NCBI RefSeq assembly: GCF_001418105.1
Contig: NZ_LIQI01000022.1
Coordinates: 248,001-312,000 of the forward strand
DNA from: Lacinutrix himadriensis
GTDB lineage: Bacteria; Bacteroidota; Bacteroidia; Flavobacteriales; Flavobacteriaceae
Direction: 5' to 3'
Length of the DNA: 64,000 bases
Shown: positions 28,430 through 37,353 of the stretch, piece by piece
Position numbering within the stretch: position 1 is the first letter of the stretch
Layout: the number at the start of each line of letters is the position of its first letter
Made by a program: the position numbers and the translations under genes
The notes under the pieces: model-generated
Databases searched by the model: none
What the model saw: only the letters and a program-made list of their open reading frames with translations
Told to the model about the DNA's origin: nothing

Positions 28430-30700
28430 ATGAAAAACACAATTTTAAGTATCGCCTTCTTATTCATTATCCATTTTACATTTGCGCAAGGCAATAGCAT
28501 TAACTATAAAGCTATTGTAAAAGACAACCTTGGTAATGTAGTAGCAAACCAAAATATTACCGTTCAATTTATCATTCGAAAAGGTCTAACTAACGTATAT
28601 CAAGAAACCCATACACCAACAACCAATGCTAATGGGGTTATTATTGTAAACATAGGAGAAGGTACTACTTCTAATGATTTCTCAACGATTGAATGGGGAG
28701 AAAATGATCATTTTTTAAATGTGCAAATGGATACCGGAAATGGACTTGTTGATCTTGGAACAACACAATTTGGCACTGTGCCTTATGCCTCCTTTGCTAC
28801 AGAAGCCGGTAATGTTTCGGGGCTAGAATCCATTGATGAGGGTGCTGGCCCAGGATGGAGATTAAAAGGGAAAAATCCGATACAATTTGGAAATATTGGT
28901 AGTCTTGCTGTAGATTTAAGTACTTCTTTCGAAGTGTCAGATGACCACGGAGCAACTGGTAGTAGATCATTCGCTGTAGGGACAAACACGATTGCTTCCA
29001 ACAGTTCCACTGCTGCTTTTGGTTTTGAAAGCGAAGCTTCTGGTGGTAACGCCACTGCAATGGGATACCGCACAAAAGCAGAGGCATTAGCTTCTTTAGC
29101 AATAGGTTCTTATAATGTAGGCGGAGGTGCTCCATCCACTTTCGCTTCTACAAACCCATTGTTTGAAGTCGGAAATGGTACAAATAGTACGCGAAGCAAT
29201 GCCTTTACTGTGTTACAAAATGGAACTATAACGGCTCCTAGTTTTGATATTGCAGAAATTATAGATGATAAAGCACTTATTACTAAAGAATACGCTGACA
29301 TTAATTTAGTAACTTCTGGTTTAGAGGCTATAGACGAAGGTAACGGAATAGGATATCGAATAAAAGGTACAAACTCAGCTAATTATGGAAATATTGGAGT
29401 TGGCGCAACCGATTTAAGTATAAACAGTATCGCATCGACAACGTATGGCGCTACTGGTGATAAATCTTTCGCTCAGGGTTCCCATACTACTTCCGCAGGT
29501 TATGCCTCTGCAGCAATAGGAAATTTCACTACTGCTTCTGGTATTGTGTCTACAGCAATGGGAGATTACACCATATCTTCAGGAACTGCTTCTACGGCTT
29601 TGGGTAGGAATACACAAGCTTCCGCAAATTTCGCAACGTCTTTAGGTAAAAACACAAAAGCCGAAGCCCTTTCCAATACTGCAATTGGTCAATATAATAT
29701 TGGAGGAGGTAGCCCAACAAATTGGTTATCCACAGACCCATTATTTGAAATAGGAAATGGTACTTCTACTAGCAATCTATCTAATGCGCTAACCGTACTC
29801 AAAAATGGGCGTGTAGGCATAGGAAAACATAGCGGTTTAAACGGTATGTTAGAAATAGAAGGTAATAGCTCATTAAGTACACCCCAGCTATCTTTAGTAG
29901 AAAATAATGCAGGTTTTGCACGATTAAAATTCACGAACTCCAATCGCCCAGGTGATGGTTACTGGGATATTGCTGGCTTCATAGGAGAACAGGGAATTGA
30001 TGACAGGCTCAATTTTTTTAGTAGTTATCAGGGAAATATAATGTCCTTAGGTGGCTTTGGTGATGTAGATTTAAATGGATGGTTAGAGATTAAAAATGAT
30101 ATAGGTATCCCTTTACTCGTTTTAAAATCAGAAGGTATTAACACGGTATCTCTAAGAATGCAGGGTTCTGGCCGTGGCGGAAATGATCGTTGGGACTTAG
30201 ACGCATTTATATCGGGAACTAGCTCCTCCTTAGATCGCTTAACATTTAATAACAGTGATGGTGGAGATATTATGTATTTGACGGGAGGTGGTAATGTTTT
30301 TGTAAACGGAAGTCTTGCGCATGCATCTGACAAACGACTAAAACGAGATATTGAAACCATAGATTTTGGTATCGCCGAAATATTAAAACTAAATCCTGTG
30401 CAATACAACTGGAAAGACAAGGAAAATACACCGTATAAATCTTTAGGTATAATAGCCCAAGAAATTGAAGAAGTAATTCCTAATGTGGTGCAAATAGGTA
30501 CCGATGAAGAACAAACCTTAAGTGTAAGTTATACCGAATTGATTCCGGTGTTGATTAAAGCTATTCAGGAACAACAGTTAATTATTGAAGCTCAGAATGA
30601 CAAATATGCTTCACTTGAAAATTTAGTATTATCACTTGCCTCTAAAATAGAAAGTGGTACTCCAAATTTGATAACTCAAAATACTTCCGTTAAAAAATAA
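28430..30700 (+). CDS. Secreted YadA-head-like protein with S74 C-terminal chaperone domain
   Basis: 756 aa from the ATG at 28430, which starts a clean signal peptide (MKNTILSIAFLFIIHFTFAQ). The frame is open from 28394. After an N-terminal beta domain (NYKAIVKDNLGNVVANQNITVQF) come two blocks of YadA-head-like repeats, such as AFGFESEASGGNATAMGYRTK and the similar block after residue 330. These form left-handed trimeric beta rolls. The C-terminus has ASDKRLKRDIETIDFG and YKSLGIIAQEIEEVIPNVV, the intramolecular chaperone (peptidase S74) domain of endosialidases and phage tail fibres, then a short coiled coil. In Bacteroidota such genes are usually chromosomal secreted proteins. There is no T9SS tail. 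Trimeric surface fibre is the likely form. Confidence 0.8.
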   Translation: MKNTILSIAFLFIIHFTFAQGNSINYKAIVKDNLGNVVANQNITVQFIIRKGLTNVYQETHTPTTNANGVIIVNIGEGTTSNDFSTIEWGENDHFLNVQMDTGNGLVDLGTTQFGTVPYASFATEAGNVSGLESIDEGAGPGWRLKGKNPIQFGNIGSLAVDLSTSFEVSDDHGATGSRSFAVGTNTIASNSSTAAFGFESEASGGNATAMGYRTKAEALASLAIGSYNVGGGAPSTFASTNPLFEVGNGTNSTRSNAFTVLQNGTITAPSFDIAEIIDDKALITKEYADINLVTSGLEAIDEGNGIGYRIKGTNSANYGNIGVGATDLSINSIASTTYGATGDKSFAQGSHTTSAGYASAAIGNFTTASGIVSTAMGDYTISSGTASTALGRNTQASANFATSLGKNTKAEALSNTAIGQYNIGGGSPTNWLSTDPLFEIGNGTSTSNLSNALTVLKNGRVGIGKHSGLNGMLEIEGNSSLSTPQLSLVENNAGFARLKFTNSNRPGDGYWDIAGFIGEQGIDDRLNFFSSYQGNIMSLGGFGDVDLNGWLEIKNDIGIPLLVLKSEGINTVSLRMQGSGRGGNDRWDLDAFISGTSSSLDRLTFNNSDGGDIMYLTGGGNVFVNGSLAHASDKRLKRDIETIDFGIAEILKLNPVQYNWKDKENTPYKSLGIIAQEIEEVIPNVVQIGTDEEQTLSVSYTELIPVLIKAIQEQQLIIEAQNDKYASLENLVLSLASKIESGTPNLITQNTSVKK

Positions 30701-30713
30701 AAAATTACAGACA

Positions 30714-31160
30714 ATGAAAAATAGTTACTCTTTTATTATTGCGTTGCTAGTTTCAACAAGTACCCTTGCCCAAAACGGCATAAAGTATAAATTACTTTAT
30801 ACAGCTAGCTATCCAAATAAACAGCGCAATAATAAAGGGAAGTAAATCGGTTTACTGACACCAACCAATACGATAATACTATCTCTGTTTCGTCTATAGA
30901 ACACCTAGTATCTGGTGAACATATAGAAATTTTTTCGTAACAATATGAAAGTGAGACCGCAGAAATAGTAATTGGAACTCCATTTTCAAGTTTTGAGATA
31001 GCACGTATTAGATAAACCAAATGACAATAACCCTTAGAATACATGATTAAGAGTAAGTAACGGTGTAGTTTCAGATTATACTCACCCATGCACAGGTACG
31101 GCACTTATAATTAATCAAATATCAGAAACTAAAAGTTATAGTGCATATACAATTAATTAA
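30714..31160 (+). pseudogene. Remnant of a small secreted protein gene
   Basis: An ATG at 30714 opens a 43-codon frame (to 30845) that is almost only a signal peptide (SFIIALLVSTSTLAQNG). Past its stop the downstream DNA still reads like coding sequence in broken pieces: DTNQYDNTISVSSIEHLVSG and EIVIGTPFSSFEIAR, then after several stops SDYTHPCTGTALIINQIS. The order and spacing fit a gene of roughly 140 codons of the surface-protein locus that has decayed. I do not recognise the family. Confidence 0.5.
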
Positions 31161-31172
31161 AAACTAATAATT

Positions 31173-32144
31173 ATGAGAACAGTATTAAGCATAGTAATCC
31201 TATTTTGCTCCACCACATGGAGCTATGCGCAAACTATAGAAAGATTCAGTATCGATAGCGGAGGTGCAAGTGCAACTGCTGGAGGCATAGAAATCCTTTA
31301 CACTATTGGCGAATTAAACACACAAGAATTAAGCGCTGCAAACACACAGGTTTCAGAAGGTTTTATTAACGGAATCTTAAAAGTTAAACTAGATACAAAA
31401 TTATTTTTACAAGGTCCGTTTTTAAATCCTGCTACTGCTGGATTAATGAATGATAACCTGCGTAGTTTAAATTATCTTCCAACTACAAGTCCGTATCCTG
31501 ACATTGCTACTTGCGATGCATCTGTATTTTCAGTAACAGGAAACAATGCCATTGTAGATTGGGTTTGGATAGAACTACGCGCTGCTAACGACAATCAAAA
31601 ATTGATAAACGGAAAGTCGGCTTTACTACAACGCGACGGTGATGTGGTTGCCTTAGATGGTCTATCTCATTTGGTGCTGCAAGCAGCGCCAACCAACTAT
31701 TATGTAGTAGTTAAACACAGAAACCATTTAGGAGCCATGAGTGCTACAACCATTGGATTAAACGAAAACACTGCTACCCTTGTAGATTTTACTAATAGCG
31801 GCTTTGCAACTTTTGGAAATCATGCACAAGTAATTTTAGGCTCAGGAAACACAGCCCTTTGGGCAGGAGACACAAATAGGAGTGATAGGATTAGGTTTTC
31901 GGGTTCAGAAAATGGCACTAATGCTATAAAGGATTATGTTTTAGCAGATCCAGCCAATGGATTTAATTCCGTGACATTTTCTTCAATTGGCTATTTAAAT
32001 ATAGATGTCAATATGAATGGCAACGCGAAATTTTCAGGTTCCGGAAACGATAGTAATATCATAAAAGATAATGTTCTAGCACATCCTGGTAATGGCTTTA
32101 ACTCACCAACGTTTACCATTTCACAAACGGTACCAAACAACTAA
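31173..32144 (+). CDS. Secreted protein with dockerin-like calcium-binding repeats
   Basis: 323 aa. A signal peptide ends at SYAQ. The N-terminal part (SIDSGGASATAGGIEILYTIGELN, then VSEGFINGIL) is a motif common at the start of Bacteroidota surface proteins. The middle (about 80-215) is a beta domain with FLQGPFLNPATAGLMNDNLR and WVWIELRAANDNQ. The C-terminus has two duplicated segments, AGDTNRSDRIRFSGSENGTN and VNMNGNAKFSGSGNDSN, each followed by IKD-VLA-P-NGFNS. Their Asp/Asn spacing is that of EF-hand-like loops in dockerins, though several expected Asp residues are Asn or Ser. The next gene, 18 bases on, encodes a cohesin-like domain, which is suggestive. No T9SS tail is seen. Confidence 0.65.
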   Translation: MRTVLSIVILFCSTTWSYAQTIERFSIDSGGASATAGGIEILYTIGELNTQELSAANTQVSEGFINGILKVKLDTKLFLQGPFLNPATAGLMNDNLRSLNYLPTTSPYPDIATCDASVFSVTGNNAIVDWVWIELRAANDNQKLINGKSALLQRDGDVVALDGLSHLVLQAAPTNYYVVVKHRNHLGAMSATTIGLNENTATLVDFTNSGFATFGNHAQVILGSGNTALWAGDTNRSDRIRFSGSENGTNAIKDYVLADPANGFNSVTFSSIGYLNIDVNMNGNAKFSGSGNDSNIIKDNVLAHPGNGFNSPTFTISQTVPNN

Positions 32145-32162
32145 TCTTAAACACACACAATT

Positions 32163-32963
32163 ATGAAAAAATATTACCTCCTTCTAACTTTAGCTTTTAT
32201 CTCTTATTTTGGTTTTGCTCAAAACTACAACCTAGGTATTGTTCACATATCGAATTACGACTTTAAAATTATCGCAATCCCAGATTTTACATCTACTGGA
32301 GATACGGATGTATCTGATATTGGCTTCACTATTGTGCTTCCTACAGGTGTTGCAGATGCTACTAGTCCTATCGGACTGCTCTCTGCTAGACCTTGGACCG
32401 TTCAGGAATTTGATGCTGCTTTTTTAACAGGAATTGGTCTTGGTGATGGCTCTAAAGATGTCTTTCAATTTAATTTACCTCCTGGACAAAGTGTACTCGC
32501 TCATAACGTTGGAGATCAAATAGATTTAGTACGCTTCTCTGTAACGAATTCTCCGACTTCTGGCAACATGTCTCTTTTACTAAATTCTGACCCTATTGCC
32601 ATGGGTGCTGGTGGTGTATTAGATAGTTTTTATAACACAAATCTTGGTAGTGGTACATTAGATTACTTTCTAATGCCTCAAGCTGGGCTGGATAGTTTTA
32701 TATTCACAACACTTTCTACGGAAAACAGCATTCTTGATACTAATTCAATACAAATATATCCAAATCCAGCAGATACTATTTTAAACATTTCTATTTCAGA
32801 TAATACATCCATTTCTTCTATTACATTATATAATCTACTAGGAAAAAAGGTACTCACAACTACAGCAAAAACTATCGACGTTAGTAGTTTTCAAACAGGA
32901 ATGTATCTACTAAAAATAGAAACCGAAAAAGGACAAGTAACCAAAAGAATTGTGATTCAATAA
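32163..32963 (+). CDS. Cohesin-like secreted protein with T9SS type A tail
   Basis: 266 aa. A signal peptide (ending YFGFAQ) is followed by a single beta-sandwich domain (about 20-165). It starts NYNLGIVHISNYDFKIIAIPDF and has VSDIGFTIVLPTGVAD and QIDLVRFSVTNSPTSGNMSLLL. This pattern resembles cohesin-type domains of flavobacterial surface proteins. The C-terminal domain (SIQIYPNPADTILNISI to KRIVIQ) is a T9SS type A sorting signal and is almost identical, in DNA too, to that of the six-repeat protein. It follows the dockerin-like gene by 18 bases and is the last gene of the locus before a terminator. A matching cohesin-dockerin pair is an inference. Confidence 0.65.
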   Translation: MKKYYLLLTLAFISYFGFAQNYNLGIVHISNYDFKIIAIPDFTSTGDTDVSDIGFTIVLPTGVADATSPIGLLSARPWTVQEFDAAFLTGIGLGDGSKDVFQFNLPPGQSVLAHNVGDQIDLVRFSVTNSPTSGNMSLLLNSDPIAMGAGGVLDSFYNTNLGSGTLDYFLMPQAGLDSFIFTTLSTENSILDTNSIQIYPNPADTILNISISDNTSISSITLYNLLGKKVLTTTAKTIDVSSFQTGMYLLKIETEKGQVTKRIVIQ

Positions 32964-32988
32964 AACATTAAAGACGCTATTAATCGAG

Positions 32989-33029
32989 AAAAGAGGTAAT
33001 TAGGTAAAACTAATACGCCTCTTTTTTTT
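32989..33029 (+). terminator. Terminator of the surface-protein locus
   Basis: AGAGG/CCTCT as outer stem and ATTAG/CTAAT as inner stem, then a run of T residues. It starts 25 bases after the stop codon at 32963, and the T run lies next to the end of the convergent aldehyde dehydrogenase gene. Confidence 0.6.
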
Positions 33030-33030
33030 A

Positions 33031-34440
33031 TTAAAACCACTTGATGGTCAAGTCTACCAATTTCTGTTTAAAATTGGTATATGGCGGAAACAAAAACTCG
33101 ATAGATCCTATGGTATGTTGTTTTAACACAGAACGCATATTCGAGAATTCCTGAAAACCAAAAACGCCGTGTGCTTTACCAATTCCGCTATTATTACTAC
33201 CTCCAAATGGCAGGTTATGATTGGTATATTGCAATACGTTATTATTAATTGCTGTACTTCCTGCTCTAGTGTTTGCTATAATCGTATTTATATTCTTTTT
33301 ACTCTTAGAATACACGTAAAGCGCTAAGGGTTTTTCTTTAGCATTAATATAAGTAATCGCTTCATCTAGTGTTTTATATGTTTTTATAGGAAGGATAGGT
33401 CCGAAAATCTCGTCTTGCAAAAGCGAAGCACTTTCTGGTACGTTAGAAATTACGGTTGGTTCTATAAAGTTATCTTCGGAAGTCGTTTTACCTCCAATTT
33501 CAATCGTCGCATTATTGGATTTTGCATCTTCCAAATGCGCTACTAAACGCTCATAATGTTTTGCATTCACTACACGAGAAAGCGAATCAGAAGCCGAAGC
33601 ATCGACCGTATAAAACGTTTTTAATTGTTCTCTTAATTCGGTAACAAAAGCATCTTTCACCGCATCTTTCACCAAAATATAATCTGGAGCAATACAGGTT
33701 TGTCCGCTGTTTAAAAACTTTCCCCAAGCAATTTTTTTAGCGGCCGCTTTTAAGTTCGCCGTTTCATCAATGATGGTTGGTGATTTCCCACCAAGTTCTA
33801 AAGTTACCGAAGTTAAATGCTTGGATGCTGCTTGCATTACAATCTTTCCAACCTGTGGAGATCCTGTAAAAAAGATGTGATTAAAAGGAAGTTTTAATAA
33901 CTCTTGAGATACTTCTACTTCGCCTTCTACCAAAGCAATTTCGTTTTCATCAAATAAATCGACTACAATCTCTGCCATCACTTTTGAAATGTTTGGCGTC
34001 ATTTCACTAGGTTTAATAATCACCGTATTTCCTGCTGCAATTGCAGAAACTAATGGTCCGAAAGTTAAGTTTAAAGGAAAATTCCAAGGAGAAATAAGCA
34101 AACAAACGCCTTTTGGTTCGTAAATATAATACGAAGACGACCCTAGTAAAGACATTGGTGTGTCTACAATTTGACGTTTCATCCAAGATTTCAAATGACT
34201 TTTAGCGAATTTAATTTCACCAATAACCGGATAGATTTCTGTTAAATCCGTTTCTGTAAAAGGCTTTTTAAAATCATCAAACAATGCTTGACGGATTTTA
34301 TCCTTATACGTAAACTCCACCGCTTTTTTTAATGCATTCAGTTTTGCAATACGCTGTGTATAGGTTGTGTTTCCTATGTTGTATTGATTTGCTTTTTGCG
34401 TATTAAATAAAGTAGCGTATTTATTATCGGAGTAATTCAT
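33031..34440 (-). CDS. Aldehyde dehydrogenase (class 3-like)
   Basis: 469 aa. NAD(P)-binding and catalytic blocks are present: ISPWNFPLNLTFGPLVSAIAAGNTVIIKPSE, FFTGSPQVGKIVM, catalytic Glu in ELGGKSPTI (about 211) and catalytic Cys in NSGQTCIAPDY (about 247). The final residues are hydrophobic (PPYTNFKQKLVDLTIKWF), like the membrane-associated class 3 fatty aldehyde dehydrogenases. It should oxidise medium or long-chain aldehydes to acids. It is convergent with the cohesin-like gene and lies upstream of nothing on its strand in a tight operon; the cyanophycin synthetase gene is 165 bases away on the same strand. Confidence 0.92.
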   Translation of the reverse strand: MNYSDNKYATLFNTQKANQYNIGNTTYTQRIAKLNALKKAVEFTYKDKIRQALFDDFKKPFTETDLTEIYPVIGEIKFAKSHLKSWMKRQIVDTPMSLLGSSSYYIYEPKGVCLLISPWNFPLNLTFGPLVSAIAAGNTVIIKPSEMTPNISKVMAEIVVDLFDENEIALVEGEVEVSQELLKLPFNHIFFTGSPQVGKIVMQAASKHLTSVTLELGGKSPTIIDETANLKAAAKKIAWGKFLNSGQTCIAPDYILVKDAVKDAFVTELREQLKTFYTVDASASDSLSRVVNAKHYERLVAHLEDAKSNNATIEIGGKTTSEDNFIEPTVISNVPESASLLQDEIFGPILPIKTYKTLDEAITYINAKEKPLALYVYSKSKKNINTIIANTRAGSTAINNNVLQYTNHNLPFGGSNNSGIGKAHGVFGFQEFSNMRSVLKQHTIGSIEFLFPPYTNFKQKLVDLTIKWF

Positions 34441-34509
34441 TGTTAACTAAATATTATTTAAAATCAACGAGAAGCTGACTAAAAGGTTTATAATCCAAAA
34501 ATGCCATAT

Positions 34510-34574
34510 GGAGCGCAGTCCAAATACTTTAAAGGTAAAGATATTCAGGTTTTCGACTGCGCTCAAACTGACAT
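34510..34574. repeat. Dispersed inverted repeat (GCGCAGTC family)
   Basis: GGAGCGCAGTCC and TTTCGACTGCGCTC form the arms of an imperfect palindrome, followed by AAACTGACA. The same family occurs at 40904-40973, and one arm recurs in the tRNA-Gln tandem copies. Confidence 0.65.
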
Positions 34575-34605
34575 TATATATTATTTTCGAAAGCTTTATT
34601 TCTAA

Positions 34606-37248
34606 TTAATCCGCGTAATTCAATTCACCATTCGCTTCTTGCTCTTTAAACTTTTTCACTAGTTCTAAAGCATCCGGAATCACATCGCTACACAAAATAA
34701 TCAACGAACCTTTCACCGCGTTTTTAACTGCAAATTTAATGGCTTCTTTTTCCGATGGAATGATTGTAGTTTTCTTATTCGGATCTTTCATTTTAATACC
34801 ATCATTCAGCATTTTAATAAGCTCCTCTTCCGTTTTTCCGCGTAAGCGTTTGTCTTGTCTAATAATAATTTCATCAAACATTTCGGCAGCAATACTACCC
34901 ATTTCATTATTATCTTCTACGCGTCTATCTCCAATTCCTGCAATAATTCCTACTTTAACGGTGGCATCTAATTCTTCTACAAAATTTTGAAGGGCACGCA
35001 TTCCTGCTGGATTATGTGCATAATCTAAAAGAATGGAAAAGTCATTAAATTCGAATAAATTTAAACGACCAGGCGTTTGTGTTGCCGAAGGAATAAAGGT
35101 TTCTAAAGCGGCTTTCATATCTTCAATACTAATCCCTTGCACATGTGCAGCAAGTACCGCACCAAGTACATTTTGAATCATGAATTTCGCTTTTCCGCCA
35201 TAGGTTAACGGAATATGCACCGCTTCCATAATACGCATTTTCCATTCGCCTCTACAAATAGTTACCCAACCATTTTCGTACACAGCAGTGATACCATTAA
35301 GACGTTGCAATGCTTTTATGTGCGGATTGTTTTCATCCATAGAAAATAGAGCAACGTTACAATCTAGGTTGCGACGCATACCATACACCAAATCGTCGTC
35401 TGCATTTAGAATCGCATAGCCATCTGGTAAAACGGTTTCTGGAATTACAGCTTTCACTTTTGCTAATTGTTCTACCGTATGAATTCCTTTTAAGCCTAAA
35501 TGATCTGCTGCAACATTTGTTACCACAGCGACATCACACTTTTTAAAACCTAATCCAGCACGAAGCAATCCACCTCTTGCACATTCTAAAACTGCAAAGT
35601 TTACGGTAGGATCTTTCAGTACAAATTCGGCACTTGCCGGACCTGTACAATCACCTGTCATTAGTAATCTATTTTGTATATAAACACCATCACTTGTGGT
35701 ATAACCAACACGATGGCCATTCATTTTTGCAATATGTGCAATAAGTCTTGTGGTGGTGGTTTTTCCGTTGGTTCCAGAAATTGCGACAATAGGAATACGT
35801 CCTGTTTCGCCTTTTACTGGAAATAATTTATCAATTACTGGAGCAGCGACATTACGTGGTAATCCAGTAGTTGGTGCTAAGTGCATTCTAAATCCTGGAC
35901 CAGCATTTACTTCTAAAACAGCACCACCAGTTTCTGAAAGTGGTTTAGAAATATCGGTGGTCATAATATCAATTCCGCAGATATCTAAATCTATAATTTT
36001 AGAAATACGTTCTGCCATAGCAATATTTGCAGGGTGAATAATATCTGTAATATCTTCTGCAGTTCCTCCTGTACTCAGATTTGCAGTATCTTTTAATATC
36101 AGTCTTTCATCTGCTGCTAAAACCGACTCTAAAGTATAACCAGCATCTTTTATTATGGTTTGCGTTAACTCGTTGGTAGTAATTTTGGTCAGTACATTTT
36201 CATGTCCAAAACCACGACGAGGATCACTATTTACTTTATCTATTAATTCTTGTATTGTAGATTTCCCGTCACCAATAACATGTGCAGGAGTTCTAATGGC
36301 TCCAGCCACCAACCTATTATTAATCACTAGAAGTCTATAATCTTGACCAGTAATAAATTTCTCTACAATAATAGCACCGCTACGAGAGCTTTCTTTTGCA
36401 TGATGAAAAGCAGCTAAAGCATCTTCATAATTATTAATATCTACGGTAATTCCTCTTCCATGATTGCCATCTACAGGTTTAATCACTAAAGGATAACCAA
36501 CATAACTACATGCTTCCTCTAAACTACGTTCGCGACGAATAATATCACCACGAGGCACTTCTACTTCCGCTTGTTCTAATAAATATTTAGTATCTTCTTT
36601 ATCACATGCTAACTCTACACCAATACTACTTGTTTCACTAGTAACTGTTGCCTGAATACGTTTTTGATTGGCACCATAACCCAATTGGCAAAGGGAATAT
36701 TTATTTAAACGAATCCAAGGAATCCCTCTAGACTCGGCTTCTTCAATAATAGAACCTGTACTTGGACCTAATCTATCCGATTCACGAAGTTCTCGCATTT
36801 CCTGAATATCATCGGTTAAGTCATAGTCTTCGCCAGCAATTAATGCTTCGCAAATACGAACAGCTGCTTTTGCTGCAAAGCGTCCAACAGATTCTTCCAT
36901 ATAAGAAAAAACAACGCTATACACGCCTTCTTCGCCATAACCACGAGTTCTTCCAAAACCCGTATCCATTCCGGCCAAGGTTTGTATTTCTAAAGCAATA
37001 TGTTCGATAATATGTCCCATCCAGGTACCTTCATCCACACGCATAAAAAAACCACCTTCGCAACCTTCCGAACATCTATGTGAATACATAGTAGGAAACA
37101 TCGCTTTTAATCGTTCTGGAAATCCCTCAATTTTATTCGATGGAAATTCTTCCATTTCTTCTAAATCAAGTACCATTACTATTAGTTTATGTCGTCTTAT
37201 AGACCAGTAGTTTGGTCCTCTCATGGCATTTATTTCGCGTATCTTCAT
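34606..37248 (-). CDS. cphA: Cyanophycin synthetase
   Basis: 880 aa, the normal family length. The N-terminal domain begins MKIREINAMRGPNYWSIRRHK. The ATP-grasp domain (about 210-470) includes YPLVIKPVDGNHGRGITVDI and VLEVNAGPGFRMHLAPTTG. The Mur-ligase-like domain follows with VAISGTNGKTTTTRLIAHI (near 491), CARGGLLRAGLGF and DYAHNPAGMRALQNF. The enzyme builds multi-L-arginyl-poly-L-aspartate: the ATP-grasp site adds Asp to the backbone and the Mur-like site adds Arg to the side chain. The polymer is a nitrogen/carbon store. It is divergent from cyanophycinase, 105 bases apart, which makes shared regulation likely. Very well supported. Confidence 0.95.
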   Translation of the reverse strand: MKIREINAMRGPNYWSIRRHKLIVMVLDLEEMEEFPSNKIEGFPERLKAMFPTMYSHRCSEGCEGGFFMRVDEGTWMGHIIEHIALEIQTLAGMDTGFGRTRGYGEEGVYSVVFSYMEESVGRFAAKAAVRICEALIAGEDYDLTDDIQEMRELRESDRLGPSTGSIIEEAESRGIPWIRLNKYSLCQLGYGANQKRIQATVTSETSSIGVELACDKEDTKYLLEQAEVEVPRGDIIRRERSLEEACSYVGYPLVIKPVDGNHGRGITVDINNYEDALAAFHHAKESSRSGAIIVEKFITGQDYRLLVINNRLVAGAIRTPAHVIGDGKSTIQELIDKVNSDPRRGFGHENVLTKITTNELTQTIIKDAGYTLESVLAADERLILKDTANLSTGGTAEDITDIIHPANIAMAERISKIIDLDICGIDIMTTDISKPLSETGGAVLEVNAGPGFRMHLAPTTGLPRNVAAPVIDKLFPVKGETGRIPIVAISGTNGKTTTTRLIAHIAKMNGHRVGYTTSDGVYIQNRLLMTGDCTGPASAEFVLKDPTVNFAVLECARGGLLRAGLGFKKCDVAVVTNVAADHLGLKGIHTVEQLAKVKAVIPETVLPDGYAILNADDDLVYGMRRNLDCNVALFSMDENNPHIKALQRLNGITAVYENGWVTICRGEWKMRIMEAVHIPLTYGGKAKFMIQNVLGAVLAAHVQGISIEDMKAALETFIPSATQTPGRLNLFEFNDFSILLDYAHNPAGMRALQNFVEELDATVKVGIIAGIGDRRVEDNNEMGSIAAEMFDEIIIRQDKRLRGKTEEELIKMLNDGIKMKDPNKKTTIIPSEKEAIKFAVKNAVKGSLIILCSDVIPDALELVKKFKEQEANGELNYAD

Positions 37249-37317
37249 GCAGTTTTTGGTTTAATTAGTTCATGTGAAAGATTATAAATATATACAAATT
37301 CTGTAAAAAAATTAGCC

Positions 37318-37325
37318 TATTTTTG
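37318..37325 (+). promoter_or_regulatory. Candidate -7 box of cyanophycinase
   Basis: TATTTTTG matches TAnnTTTG, 28 bases before the start codon at 37354. There is no clear -33 TTTG. It lies in the 105-base divergent region shared with cphA. Confidence 0.4.
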
Positions 37326-37353
37326 TACAATATAATTTTAAGTGAAAAAATAG

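Noticed and set aside
28430-30700. Prophage tail fibre
   Set aside because: It has a signal peptide and sits among T9SS surface-protein genes; no other phage structural genes are nearby.
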